DNA from: RGIG8748 sp045646525
Lineage (GTDB): Bacteria; Bacillota; Clostridia; UMGS1810
Reading direction: 5' to 3'
DNA: 64,000 nt
NCBI GenBank assembly: GCA_045646525.1
Contig: JAZRKX010000038.1
Span: forward strand, 1 to 64,000
In this document: positions 1 to 7,811 of the stretch, one piece after another
Layout of the letters: each line of letters begins with the position of its first letter
Position numbering within the stretch: the stretch's first letter is position 1
Program-made: the position numbers and the translations under genes
Notes under the pieces: model-generated
Databases searched by the model: none
What the model saw: only the letters and a program-made list of their open reading frames with translations
Told to the model about the DNA's origin: nothing

Positions 1-391
1 AATGCCTCTCATACCTGCGGTAGAGAAAATCCTTCTTGAACATAAGGCAAAACAAGAGGAGTATATGAAATTGTTCGGCAACTCATACTCAAAAGAGTAT
101 AAGGATTATGTGTGCGTGGACCCCCTCGGCGGAATAATAAAACCGAACTTCGTTACAGAACACTTCAGGCATCTTTTGGAAGAGCATGGCTTAAAAAGGA
201 TTAGATTCCATGACCTAAGGCACACATGTGCTTCGCTTCTCTTGGCAAACGGCATACCTATGAAGCAGATACAAGAATGGCTCGGACATTCAGACTTCTC
301 AACAACGGCAAACATCTATGCACACTTAGAATACGATACTAAACTGCAGTCAGCAGAAATGATGGCAAAGGTGATTGGATATGAAGATTAA
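1..391 (+). CDS. Tyrosine recombinase/integrase, C-terminal part (runs off left edge)
   Basis: Only the last ~130 residues are in the window; the reading frame is open to the left edge, so the gene begins outside. The fragment carries the catalytic end of a phage/ICE-type tyrosine integrase: the HxLRH box (HDLRHTCASLLLANG, residues ~70-84 of the visible part), then LGHSDFSTTANIYAHL with the second catalytic His (LGH) and the tyrosine nucleophile (IYAHL). In this family these enzymes integrate and excise a mobile element at an attachment site, often a tRNA gene. The next gene starts inside its last codons (11-bp overlap), which suggests a coupled int/HTH pair. Its position at the left end of an AT-rich island that appears to end in a cut tRNA-Ser suggests that it moved this island, but that link is inference. 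Confidence 0.93.
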   Translation, partial: MPLIPAVEKILLEHKAKQEEYMKLFGNSYSKEYKDYVCVDPLGGIIKPNFVTEHFRHLLEEHGLKRIRFHDLRHTCASLLLANGIPMKQIQEWLGHSDFSTTANIYAHLEYDTKLQSAEMMAKVIGYED

Positions 392-911
392 CGGTCATAC
401 ATACGGAGAATTTATCAGCATGGACAATGTCCGCATAGAATTGCATATGTCAAAGCGGCGATTGGCATATCTTCTGCAGAACGGATACATCCCATGCGAG
501 ATTCGGAACTCAGCCACATGGAGGTATAAGATACGCACCAAAGATGTAGTAGCGTACATCAAAAGCGGAATATCCCCCGATATTCCGCCTGGTGTGTTCA
601 AAAGAAAACCGAAAGCAGAAGTAGAAAGAATTAAGTTTAACAAGAAAAAACTGAAAGAATCGTTTAAAGAGAGAATGAGCGAATATCCCGATGCCCTAAC
701 CTATGATGATGTAGCAAAGATAACGGGTCGTGCAAGAGGTTGTGTTTGCAAATGGACATCAGCAGGAAAACTTAAAGTGGTGAAACTCAACAGCAATGTA
801 AGCATCGTGCCAAAATCATGGCTCCTGGAATTTATGCTTACAGATGATTTTATATATAACTATCCCAGGGATGGCAAGTTAAAACCTATACTTAACCAAG
901 CAATCCGATGA
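381..911 (+). CDS. Tandem excisionase-like helix-turn-helix protein
   Basis: A 176-residue protein overlapping the integrase end by 11 bp. I chose ATG at 381; a TTG two codons upstream is possible. It seems to hold two excisionase/MerR-like HTH units. The first is at about residues 15-55 (MSKRRLAYLLQNGYIP, ending in VVAYI). The second is at about 105-155 (YDDVAKITGRARGCVCKW, ending in SWLLEFM). They are joined by a Lys/Arg-rich linker. Each unit follows the layout of small DNA-binding proteins that direct integrase: helix, turn, recognition helix, then a wing that accepts a Trp/Lys-rich strand. Overlap with int suggests a directionality factor or element regulator. I recognise the fold, not a named family. 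Confidence 0.72.
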   Translation: MKINGHTYGEFISMDNVRIELHMSKRRLAYLLQNGYIPCEIRNSATWRYKIRTKDVVAYIKSGISPDIPPGVFKRKPKAEVERIKFNKKKLKESFKERMSEYPDALTYDDVAKITGRARGCVCKWTSAGKLKVVKLNSNVSIVPKSWLLEFMLTDDFIYNYPRDGKLKPILNQAIR

Positions 912-926
912 TGATTGCTTGGTTAA
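892..926 (+). terminator. 13-bp perfect inverted repeat at end of the integrase operon
   Basis: TTAACCAAGCAAT at 892-904 pairs perfectly with ATTGCTTGGTTAA at 914-926 around a 9-nt loop. The stop codon of the preceding gene lies in the loop. There is no T-run afterwards, so it may be a weak terminator, an mRNA-stabilising hairpin or a protein-binding palindrome. Confidence 0.5.
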
Positions 927-979
927 CTGACAAATTCACTAAAAATACCACTAAATACCACGAAATATCAGGAAAACTA

Positions 980-1008
980 TTGAAATTTGAAATATATAGT
1001 GTTATAAT
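980..1008 (+). promoter_or_regulatory. Promoter of the restriction cluster
   Basis: TTGAAA at 980-985 and TATAAT at 1003-1008 are separated by exactly 17 bp, a near-consensus sigma-A promoter. It lies 40 bp upstream of the small HTH gene at 1049 and is the only strong promoter seen before the tightly packed run 1049-7645. Confidence 0.75.
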
Positions 1009-1017
1009 ATATAGTGT
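992..1017 (+). repeat. 11-bp direct repeat over the promoter -10 region (operator candidate)
   Basis: ATATATAGTGT occurs at 992-1002 and again at 1007-1017, a 15-bp period. The copies flank and overlap the -10 hexamer. A repressor bound here would block RNA polymerase. The HTH protein encoded immediately downstream is the natural candidate (inference), by analogy with controller proteins of restriction-modification systems. Confidence 0.55.
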
Positions 1018-1048
1018 ATTTTTGTAAATAAAATTTGAGGTGAATTTC

Positions 1049-1237
1049 ATGTCAGAAATATTAATGGACAATTGGATTGGAATTGAAGAAGCAGCTAATT
1101 ATTTAGGTGTTACTAAAGAGACTATCCGCAATTGGATTAAAAAGACCGATATCCCTGCCCATAAGATAGGTAAGCTATGGAAATTTAAAGCTTCCGAACT
1201 TGATGCTTGGGTGAAAAGTGGCAAGAGCGCAATTTGA
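1049..1237 (+). CDS. Small excisionase-family HTH DNA-binding protein
   Basis: A 62-residue protein that is almost entirely one HTH domain: NWIGIEEAANYLGVTKETIR forms the helix-turn-helix, followed by NWIKKTDIPAHKIGKLWKF and a closing helix ELDAWVKSG. This is the MerR/excisionase-type domain often found as the first gene of restriction clusters in Firmicutes. ATG at 1049 is preferred because GAGGTG sits 6 nt upstream; an in-frame GTG at 1040 overlaps that ribosome site. The gene ends 19 bp before the first methyltransferase. Likely role: transcription control of the cluster, possibly through the direct repeat at 992-1017 (inference). Confidence 0.85.
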   Translation: MSEILMDNWIGIEEAANYLGVTKETIRNWIKKTDIPAHKIGKLWKFKASELDAWVKSGKSAI

Positions 1238-1256
1238 TTATTAGGAGAATATTGAT

Positions 1257-2324
1257 ATGAATGTTATAGATTTATTTTGTGGTTGCGGTGGTCTCAGTAA
1301 AGGTTTTGAACTTGCTGGCTTTAACATTGTTGGCGGTGTAGACTTTAACGCTCCTGCAATTAGTACTTTTAATGAAAATTTCAAGAATGCTAAAGGTATT
1401 TGTTGCGATTTGCTTGAAATGGATGAATCAAGAATTAAGGATTTATTTGGTGACTTATCTAATATCGATATAATTATTGGTGGACCTCCTTGTCAGGGGT
1501 TTTCATCAGCAAACAGATATAAAATTGAAGGCGATGATCCTAGAAATAAGCTATTTTTCGAATTCGTAAAATTTGTTGACTTAGCTAAACCAGATGCCAT
1601 TGTAATAGAAAATGTACGTGGTATCGTAACAAAGGATAATGGTTATGCCAAGGAACGCATTTACGACATTTTTGAGGAACGAGGATATCATGTGAATCAT
1701 TGTATTTTAGATGCATGTGATTATGGAGTTCCTCAACATAGATTAAGAAACTTTTTTGTCATGTTAAAGAAGGAAAAGTTTGATTTTAATACTTTGGAAA
1801 AAGTGTCTTCTACAATTTCAGTTCAAGAGGCAATTGGTGAACTATATAATTTTGAAAATGAAGATGATTCTACGGTTAAAATTACAACAAAACCAATAAC
1901 AAAGTATCAGAAATATTTAAGAAGTGATAATTCAGTTGCTTATAATCACGAAGTAAGATATCCTGCTGAAAAAGTGCAGGAAAGAATCTCGTATGTTCCA
2001 CAAGGTGGAAATTGGCAGTGTGTACCGGAATATTTGTGGCCATCATCAAGAAGCAATCGTCATTCCTCTGCTTATAAGCGCCTAGATGAAAAACAACCTT
2101 CTGTGACTATAGATACTGGTAATAACCATAGTAATTATTTTCATCCATTATACAACCGTATTCCTACAGTTAGAGAAGCAGCACGTTTGCAATCATTCCC
2201 AGACAACTTTAAATTTATGGGGAATCGTTCAGAACAGTACAGACAAGTAGGAAACGCAGTTCCACCTTTGCTTGCAAAAGCAATAGCCGATAGGCTTATG
2301 GAGGTATTGAAACATGAAAAATAA
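1257..2324 (+). CDS. DNA (cytosine-5)-methyltransferase 1 of a LlaJI-like restriction system
   Basis: A 355-residue m5C methyltransferase. Motif I is VIDLFCGCGGLSKGFELAGF at the N-terminus (SAM binding). Motif IV is GGPPCQGFSS with the catalytic Cys at residue 79. Motif VI is IENVRG (~117), motif VIII follows QHRLRNFFV, and motif X is QVGNAVPPLLAKAIA near the C-terminus. The stretch between motifs VIII and IX (~190-290) is the target-recognition region. It transfers a methyl group from SAM to C5 of cytosine and should protect host DNA from the McrBC-like nuclease downstream. Its end overlaps the start of the second methyltransferase by 11 bp, indicating translational coupling. Two distinct m5C enzymes in a row suggest an asymmetric target with one enzyme per strand, as in LlaJI (inference). 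Confidence 0.95.
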   Translation: MNVIDLFCGCGGLSKGFELAGFNIVGGVDFNAPAISTFNENFKNAKGICCDLLEMDESRIKDLFGDLSNIDIIIGGPPCQGFSSANRYKIEGDDPRNKLFFEFVKFVDLAKPDAIVIENVRGIVTKDNGYAKERIYDIFEERGYHVNHCILDACDYGVPQHRLRNFFVMLKKEKFDFNTLEKVSSTISVQEAIGELYNFENEDDSTVKITTKPITKYQKYLRSDNSVAYNHEVRYPAEKVQERISYVPQGGNWQCVPEYLWPSSRSNRHSSAYKRLDEKQPSVTIDTGNNHSNYFHPLYNRIPTVREAARLQSFPDNFKFMGNRSEQYRQVGNAVPPLLAKAIADRLMEVLKHEK

Positions 2325-3354
2325 AATTATAGATTTGTTTTGTGGTTGCGGAGGACTTAGCTTGGGTTTTGAAATGGCAGGTTTCGAGGTTAAATTAGCC
2401 ATAGATATGTGGAAAGACGCCATAGTGACCTTTAATCATAACCACAAAAGACCAGTTGCCATTTGTGAAGATGTTGCAAATTTAACAAATGACTTTTTAA
2501 AAGAACTTGCATCTAAAAAAGAAATTGTAGGCGTAATTGGTGGACCTCCGTGTCAGGGATTTAGCACTGTAGGCAAAAGAGAAATAGATGATCCGAGAAA
2601 TCATTTGTACTTGGAGTATTGCAGAATTGTAGAAAATATAGAACCTGACTTTTTCTTATTAGAAAATGTAAAAGGATTGACAACATTAAATAATGGTATG
2701 TTCAAAGATGACATCATTAAAAGGTTCAGTAAATTAGGATATGATGTTAAGTTTGATATCTTAAATGCAGCAGATTTTGGAGTGCCACAAAACAGAGAAA
2801 GAGTCTTTTTTATAGGCATGAAAAAGGGTGCATTCCCATTTCCTTTAAAGCCTTTGAATGAGAAATGGAATTGCCACGACGCATTATCCGATTTACCCGC
2901 ATTAAATGATGAGAATGGGAATGATGAAACACATCAATACATATGTGAACCGTGTAATAAGTATCAGGTTAAAATGAGAAAAGGTTCGAAAGAAATCAGG
3001 AATCATCAAATCACAAGCCATACTGAACAGACAAAACATATTATATCCATGATACCAGATGGCGGAAAAATTAAGGACTTGCCTGAAGAATACTGGAATA
3101 TTAGAAAATATAATAAAGCTTTTGAACGTATGTCTAGCAAGAGACCGTCAAATACAGTTGATACAGGACATAGAAATTATTTTCATTACAAGGAAAATCG
3201 AATTCCATCTGCCAGAGAAAATATGAGACTGCAATCCTTCCCCGATACATTTGAAGTTTTAGGCACAAAGACAAGTCAATATAAACAGATCGGAAATGCA
3301 GTTCCTCCGTTACTGGCATATGAAATTGCAAAAAAAATCAAAGACTTATTGTGA
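2314..3354 (+). CDS. DNA (cytosine-5)-methyltransferase 2 of a LlaJI-like restriction system
   Basis: A 346-residue m5C methyltransferase, clearly paralogous to its upstream neighbour in framework: IIDLFCGCGGLSLGFEMAGF (motif I), GGPPCQGFSTVGKRE with catalytic Cys80 (motif IV), LENVKG (motif VI), GVPQNRERVFFIG (motif VIII) and QIGNAVPPLLAYEIA (motif X). The region between motifs VIII and IX differs from that of the first enzyme, so the two should read different sequences. It starts inside the end of the first methyltransferase gene and is followed after 10 bp by the unknown 265-residue gene. Expected role: modification of the second strand of an asymmetric site (inference from LlaJI-type organisation). 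Confidence 0.95.
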   Translation: MKNKIIDLFCGCGGLSLGFEMAGFEVKLAIDMWKDAIVTFNHNHKRPVAICEDVANLTNDFLKELASKKEIVGVIGGPPCQGFSTVGKREIDDPRNHLYLEYCRIVENIEPDFFLLENVKGLTTLNNGMFKDDIIKRFSKLGYDVKFDILNAADFGVPQNRERVFFIGMKKGAFPFPLKPLNEKWNCHDALSDLPALNDENGNDETHQYICEPCNKYQVKMRKGSKEIRNHQITSHTEQTKHIISMIPDGGKIKDLPEEYWNIRKYNKAFERMSSKRPSNTVDTGHRNYFHYKENRIPSARENMRLQSFPDTFEVLGTKTSQYKQIGNAVPPLLAYEIAKKIKDLL

Positions 3355-3364
3355 GGTGAAGTTA

Positions 3365-4162
3365 ATGTTAATCGAAATAGAAAACACATCCTCTCCGGGA
3401 GCAAGTTTTACTGATAATACGAATGATGTTTTGTTAAAAATTAATGATTGGATTAAACAAAATGAGCATCTCGTGTTACCTTTCAAAGAATTTAGAATGA
3501 CTTTGCAAAGGGAGAAAGGCATTAACGACAACAATTCACGCAACATTTATCCTCTTTTGAAAAACGGTGGCTTAATTCAGTATGAAAATCGCGGTTCTCT
3601 CGCGACTAAAAACTTTTTCACTAAAATAGGACAGGCTTATGTTGCTGCATTGGATACAAAACAAATATTAAGCAAGAGCGAACAATATACAGACGAACAA
3701 AAACGAATAGCATTACAAAAATTAGATGCTATTGTTTCAGAAATAATCAGAGGGGCTCTTTCGAAAATTCTTAAAAACAAAGAACTTAATTATGTTAATC
3801 CGTTTAGAGAATTTATGGCATTTATATTGAATTATAACAAAATTAATAAAACTGAGTTTGCTTACTACCTATATGAAAGAAAATATAGTGATGTTGCAAC
3901 GACCTTGAAGAGTATAGAACAGAATGTGCTTGATTATAGAGCTGGAAGTTTAGAATTTGATATAAATGTGAATGTTAGAAACGACATTAATTTGCGCGAA
4001 AAAACAAATAGTGATAAACGCAAAGAAGGGTTATCATTTTTAACATCATATACATATTTTTCCAGCTTGCTACTACAAGCAGACATTGTCACTAAGAAAG
4101 ATGGATATTTTATTTTAAAAGAAGAACGTCGAACTGAACTTATAAAACTTCTGGAGGTATAA
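3365..4162 (+). CDS. Unknown protein between the methyltransferases and McrB
   Basis: A 265-residue protein that I do not recognise. The start at ATG 3365 is supported by GAGGTGAAG just upstream; an earlier in-frame ATG lies inside the methyltransferase gene. Residues ~20-85 read like a winged-helix domain: DVLLKINDWIKQN, then NNSRNIYPLLKNGGLIQYEN, then a beta-rich NFFTKIGQAYV. The rest is mostly helical and charged. No nuclease or NTPase motif is visible. It is locked into the operon (10 bp after M2, 1 bp before McrB), so it is probably a working part of the restriction system. It could be a DNA-recognition subunit or adaptor for the McrBC complex (inference). Standard LlaJI clusters have no such gene as far as I know. 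Confidence 0.8.
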   Translation: MLIEIENTSSPGASFTDNTNDVLLKINDWIKQNEHLVLPFKEFRMTLQREKGINDNNSRNIYPLLKNGGLIQYENRGSLATKNFFTKIGQAYVAALDTKQILSKSEQYTDEQKRIALQKLDAIVSEIIRGALSKILKNKELNYVNPFREFMAFILNYNKINKTEFAYYLYERKYSDVATTLKSIEQNVLDYRAGSLEFDINVNVRNDINLREKTNSDKRKEGLSFLTSYTYFSSLLLQADIVTKKDGYFILKEERRTELIKLLEV

Positions 4163-4163
4163 T

Positions 4164-5600
4164 ATGAGCAATAATGTAATTGGTAATAAACTTGAAGAAA
4201 TAAGAGAACTATTGGATATTGAGGCTCCTCAGCATGATGCCAAAGATAATTCATATGCTTGGTATGTTGGCGCCTGCGGATATAACGAAGATGATGTATG
4301 GACGGATTTTTCTGAAACATACATTGAAGAAGGTCGTTGGGAAAATGGCTGGGAAGATAAGTTCATTGATGAAGTTAAATCGATGAAACCTGGTGATAGA
4401 ATCGCAATAAAAGCCGCATATACCAAAAAGAAAAACTTACCATTTAACAACAATAATAAAACCGTTGGTGTTATGGGGATTAAAGCAATAGGTGTTATTA
4501 CAGAAAACTTAAATGATGGTCAAAATATTAAAGTTGAGTGGAAACGCGTATCTCCCACAAAAGAATGGTATGGAGCCGGCGTGTTGAGGCAAGCAGTTCA
4601 CTATGTTGCAGCTGAAGATGGGTACATAAAGAAAGCTTTGTTGGATTTTACTTTCGGAGACGGAAAGCAAGATTATTCCATATGCGAAGAACAGTATGCG
4701 GACATTCAATTGACGGATGAAGTTGAGAGTCAAGACGAATCTATTAAACCTTATAATAAAGAAAAGTTTCTCCAAGATGTTTTTATGGATGACGATGAAT
4801 ATGAAACCTTGAAACAAATTCTTACTTATAAGCGAAATATTATTCTTCAAGGTTCTCCTGGTGTTGGTAAAACATATCTTGCCAAGCGTTTTGCTTACTC
4901 ATTAATGGGTAAAACTGACTCATCACGTGTGAAATTAGTGCAATTTCATCAGAATTATAGCTACGAAGATTTTATCATGGGATATAAGCCCGATGGTGAA
5001 GGGTTTAAACTTGTAGATGGTGTATTTTTCGAATTTTGTCAAAAGGCTGAAAGAGATGGCGGAGATCACTATTTTATAATTGATGAGATTAACCGAGGAA
5101 ATGTTAGTAAAATCTTCGGTGAGCTTATGATGCTCATTGAAAATGATAAGCGTGGAGTTGAAAAATTAAGGCTTGCATATAAGGATGTATTATTTACTGT
5201 TCCTGAAAATGTTTATATCATTGGGATGATGAATACAGCAGACAGAAGTCTTGCAATAATGGATTATGCTCTCAGACGTCGTTTTAGTTTTTATGAGGTT
5301 GAACCAGCGTTTGGTAAAGACAACTTTATGAGCCATTTAAACGCAAATGGTGTTACTGAACCAATGATAAAGAAAATCAATGAAAACTTTGTTGCACTGA
5401 ACAATTATATAGCTGATGAAAAGAATAGTGGATTAGGCTCAGGTTTTAGAATTGGTCATAGTTACTTTTGTACCAAACCAAATTGTGACGAAGACAAATG
5501 GTATCAGAATATAATTAAATTTGAAATTCAACCTATGCTTGAAGAATACTGGTTTGATGAAAAAGACAAGGTTGGCGAATGGGTGGAGAAAATCAAATGA
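4164..5600 (+). CDS. McrB-like AAA+ GTPase with EVE/PUA-like N-terminal domain
   Basis: A 478-residue motor subunit. Residues ~30-160 resemble the EVE/PUA-like module: WYVGACG, then GRWENGW, then MKPGDRIAIK, then GIKAIGVI. Known EVE domains bind modified bases in DNA or RNA. Residues ~205-470 form the AAA+ module. Walker A is GSPGVGKT (230-237), Walker B is FIIDEINRGN (304-313), the McrB-type signature is MNTADRS (356-362), and an arginine-rich sensor region follows (LRRRFSF). McrB-family proteins hydrolyse GTP and drive DNA translocation for the McrC nuclease. The m5C methyltransferases upstream make this LlaJI-like (restricts unmethylated DNA) rather than a classical methyl-dependent McrBC. 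That distinction is inference from context. McrC begins at the stop codon (ATGA overlap). Confidence 0.93.
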   Translation: MSNNVIGNKLEEIRELLDIEAPQHDAKDNSYAWYVGACGYNEDDVWTDFSETYIEEGRWENGWEDKFIDEVKSMKPGDRIAIKAAYTKKKNLPFNNNNKTVGVMGIKAIGVITENLNDGQNIKVEWKRVSPTKEWYGAGVLRQAVHYVAAEDGYIKKALLDFTFGDGKQDYSICEEQYADIQLTDEVESQDESIKPYNKEKFLQDVFMDDDEYETLKQILTYKRNIILQGSPGVGKTYLAKRFAYSLMGKTDSSRVKLVQFHQNYSYEDFIMGYKPDGEGFKLVDGVFFEFCQKAERDGGDHYFIIDEINRGNVSKIFGELMMLIENDKRGVEKLRLAYKDVLFTVPENVYIIGMMNTADRSLAIMDYALRRRFSFYEVEPAFGKDNFMSHLNANGVTEPMIKKINENFVALNNYIADEKNSGLGSGFRIGHSYFCTKPNCDEDKWYQNIIKFEIQPMLEEYWFDEKDKVGEWVEKIK

Positions 5601-6700
5601 GTAAATCAAAAAGTCCAATTCCTATAAAGAATTTGTTCTTTATGCTTTGCTATGCTTGGAATGTTTTATCAATTAAAGATACTGTTAAACTACAAGAAGA
5701 GTCATTTGATAATGTTTATAATCTTTTGACCAGACTGTTGGTTTTTGGTGTGCGTAAAATTGTAAAGAGGGGTTTTAATAGGTCGTATATTGAACAAGAA
5801 GAATCGCTCAGCACTGTTCGTGGAAAAATTAATCTGAATGAAACTATTAAATTGAGATTAAAACACGAAATGAAATGTGTATGCACATTTGATGAATTTT
5901 CAAAAAACAATCCATTCAATCAAATTGTCAAATACACAATACTAAGTACGTTGAAGAATAACAATGTAGATAACAGTCTAAAAAAAGATCTTCGCTCCCT
6001 TTTGTTATACTTTAACGATATCGACTCTCTCGAACCAACAAATACTGTTGTATCCAGACTGAGTTTCAATAGAAACAATCAGTATTATAAAATGCTTATA
6101 AACATATGTGTCATGATATACAAGGGCACAATGGTTAATGAGGAAAATGGAGAGCGCACCTTTAAAGACTTCTTTCGTGAAGAGCAGATGCAGAAGGTAT
6201 ATGAGCTATTTATACTGAATTTTTATGCGATAAATTTAGACAAATCAGTGTATAGAGTACATGCTCCTAAAATTAAATGGCACCTTGATACAGAGGGAAG
6301 CGGTTGGGATGAGTTTTTCGAAATAGAGACGAATCTTGGAGATAGAAGAACTGATATAGTCGTGGAAAACAGAGAATTAAACTATCAGTTTATTATGGAT
6401 GCAAAATATTATAAAGAAATGCTTGTAAATAAGTACTATGACGAAAAAGCAAAGACATACAGACTTGCTCATGTAAATCAGGTGCGAGGGTATATTTTGG
6501 ATAGTGAATATGAAGGTGAAAAATTTGGTGCACTTGTTTATCCAACTGTATACGGAGACGAATATAACCAAGGGAAAATGCTTCCAATTCATGATGCAAA
6601 TATTATTATGAAAACTTTAGATTTAAATCGTGAATGGTCAAAAATAGAAAATGACTTATTATCGTTCATTTCAAAAATAGACAGAAAAATGATTGGGTGA
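5597..6700 (+). CDS. mcrC: McrC-like nuclease subunit
   Basis: A 367-residue partner of the AAA+ protein. The start ATG 5597 overlaps the McrB stop (ATGA) and has GGTGGAG 10 nt upstream; an in-frame ATG at 5579 is less likely. The N-terminal ~200 residues are the helical/beta McrC region that caps the McrB ring. The C-terminal half carries a PD-(D/E)xK nuclease core: RRTDIVVEN with Asp253, then YQFIMDAKYYKE with Asp268 and Lys270. McrC stimulates McrB GTPase activity and cuts DNA. The third methyltransferase starts 6 bp after its end, so transcription probably continues into it. Confidence 0.92.
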   Translation: MSKSKSPIPIKNLFFMLCYAWNVLSIKDTVKLQEESFDNVYNLLTRLLVFGVRKIVKRGFNRSYIEQEESLSTVRGKINLNETIKLRLKHEMKCVCTFDEFSKNNPFNQIVKYTILSTLKNNNVDNSLKKDLRSLLLYFNDIDSLEPTNTVVSRLSFNRNNQYYKMLINICVMIYKGTMVNEENGERTFKDFFREEQMQKVYELFILNFYAINLDKSVYRVHAPKIKWHLDTEGSGWDEFFEIETNLGDRRTDIVVENRELNYQFIMDAKYYKEMLVNKYYDEKAKTYRLAHVNQVRGYILDSEYEGEKFGALVYPTVYGDEYNQGKMLPIHDANIIMKTLDLNREWSKIENDLLSFISKIDRKMIG

Positions 6701-6706
6701 GTACAT

Positions 6707-7645
6707 ATGAAGGTATGTAGTTTGTTCAGCGGAATAGGTGGTATTGACCTCGGTTTCAAACAAGCCGGGTTTGATATCGTGTGGGCAAATGAGTTTGATA
6801 AAGATGCTGCCACTACATACAGGAAGAATTTTGGCGCAGAACATCTTGTTGAGGGAGATATAACAAAAGTTGATATCAATTCTATTCCAGACTTTGATAT
6901 TCTTGTGGCCGGTTTTCCTTGTCAACCATTCTCAATAGCCGGAAAGCAAAAGGGATTTAAAGACGAAAGAGGAGATTTGTTTTTTGAAATAGCCCGTATA
7001 GTTGAAGCAAAAAGGCCAAAAATCATTTTTTTAGAGAATGTTGCAAATCTCCTTGAACATGATGATGGCAAGTCGTTCCTCACAGTTTATAATGCTTTAG
7101 TTCCGTATGGATATAGTTTTAAGTATCAGGTGATGGATTCTTATGATTACGGAAATGTTCCTCAACACAGAAGTAGAATCTTTATAGTGGCATTTCTTGA
7201 TTATAAGCAATGCGATAAATTTGTATTCCCTGATAAAATTAAAAATAAAACAAAATTAAACGACATTTTGGTTCGAAATGTAAAACATGATGATTGCTAC
7301 TACTATAATGAATCAAGCTTTTATTACAACGACTTGAAAAGAATTGTCACAGATAAGCGCGCATTATATAAAATATGGGATTCGGGAGTCTCTAAGAAAG
7401 CGTACTATGTATGTCCAACATTGACTGCTAACATGGGTACATATCCAGACAGAGTTCCGGTTATCTTAGATGACTATGGAATTAGAAAGATAACACCATA
7501 TGAGTGCTTAGCCTTGCAAGGATTCCCCAAGGAGTTTCGTTTCCCTAATATTCCCCTTAATAGTGCATATAAGCAGTGCGGTAATAGTGTTGTTGTGACA
7601 GTTATACGGAGAATTGCAGAAAAAATAAAAGAAGTAGTTAGTTGA
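6707..7645 (+). CDS. DNA (cytosine-5)-methyltransferase 3 (type II-like)
   Basis: A compact 312-residue m5C methyltransferase of a different subtype from the first two. Motif I is CSLFSGIGGIDLGFKQAGF. Motif IV is AGFPCQPFSIAG with catalytic Cys72; note FPCQPFS against GPPCQGFS in the other two. Motif VI is LENVANLLEHDDG, motif VIII is NVPQHRSRIFIVAF and motif X is QCGNSVVVTVI. The recognition region is short (~170-250). It is packed 6 bp behind mcrC, but the next gene is a PD-(D/E)xK endonuclease. I therefore read it as the modification half of a second restriction-modification pair, although a role with McrBC cannot be excluded. Confidence 0.94.
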   Translation: MKVCSLFSGIGGIDLGFKQAGFDIVWANEFDKDAATTYRKNFGAEHLVEGDITKVDINSIPDFDILVAGFPCQPFSIAGKQKGFKDERGDLFFEIARIVEAKRPKIIFLENVANLLEHDDGKSFLTVYNALVPYGYSFKYQVMDSYDYGNVPQHRSRIFIVAFLDYKQCDKFVFPDKIKNKTKLNDILVRNVKHDDCYYYNESSFYYNDLKRIVTDKRALYKIWDSGVSKKAYYVCPTLTANMGTYPDRVPVILDDYGIRKITPYECLALQGFPKEFRFPNIPLNSAYKQCGNSVVVTVIRRIAEKIKEVVS

Positions 7646-7811
7646 ATCTGTGGATGTTCACATTAAAGAACTGCAAACTTACAATATCACAAATCAGAAT
7701 TAAAAATACAAAACCCGAAGAATTGGCTATTTTGAAATAATAAGTCATTGATAGGTATTTTTGAACAGAAAATAGAGTTTAGGATTTCTGAGTTGGAGGG
7801 GTTAATAAAAG

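Noticed and set aside
4164..6700. Classical methyl-dependent McrBC (type IV)
   Set aside because: Two or three m5C methyltransferases in the same cluster would make host DNA a target; a LlaJI-like type that cuts unmethylated DNA fits better.
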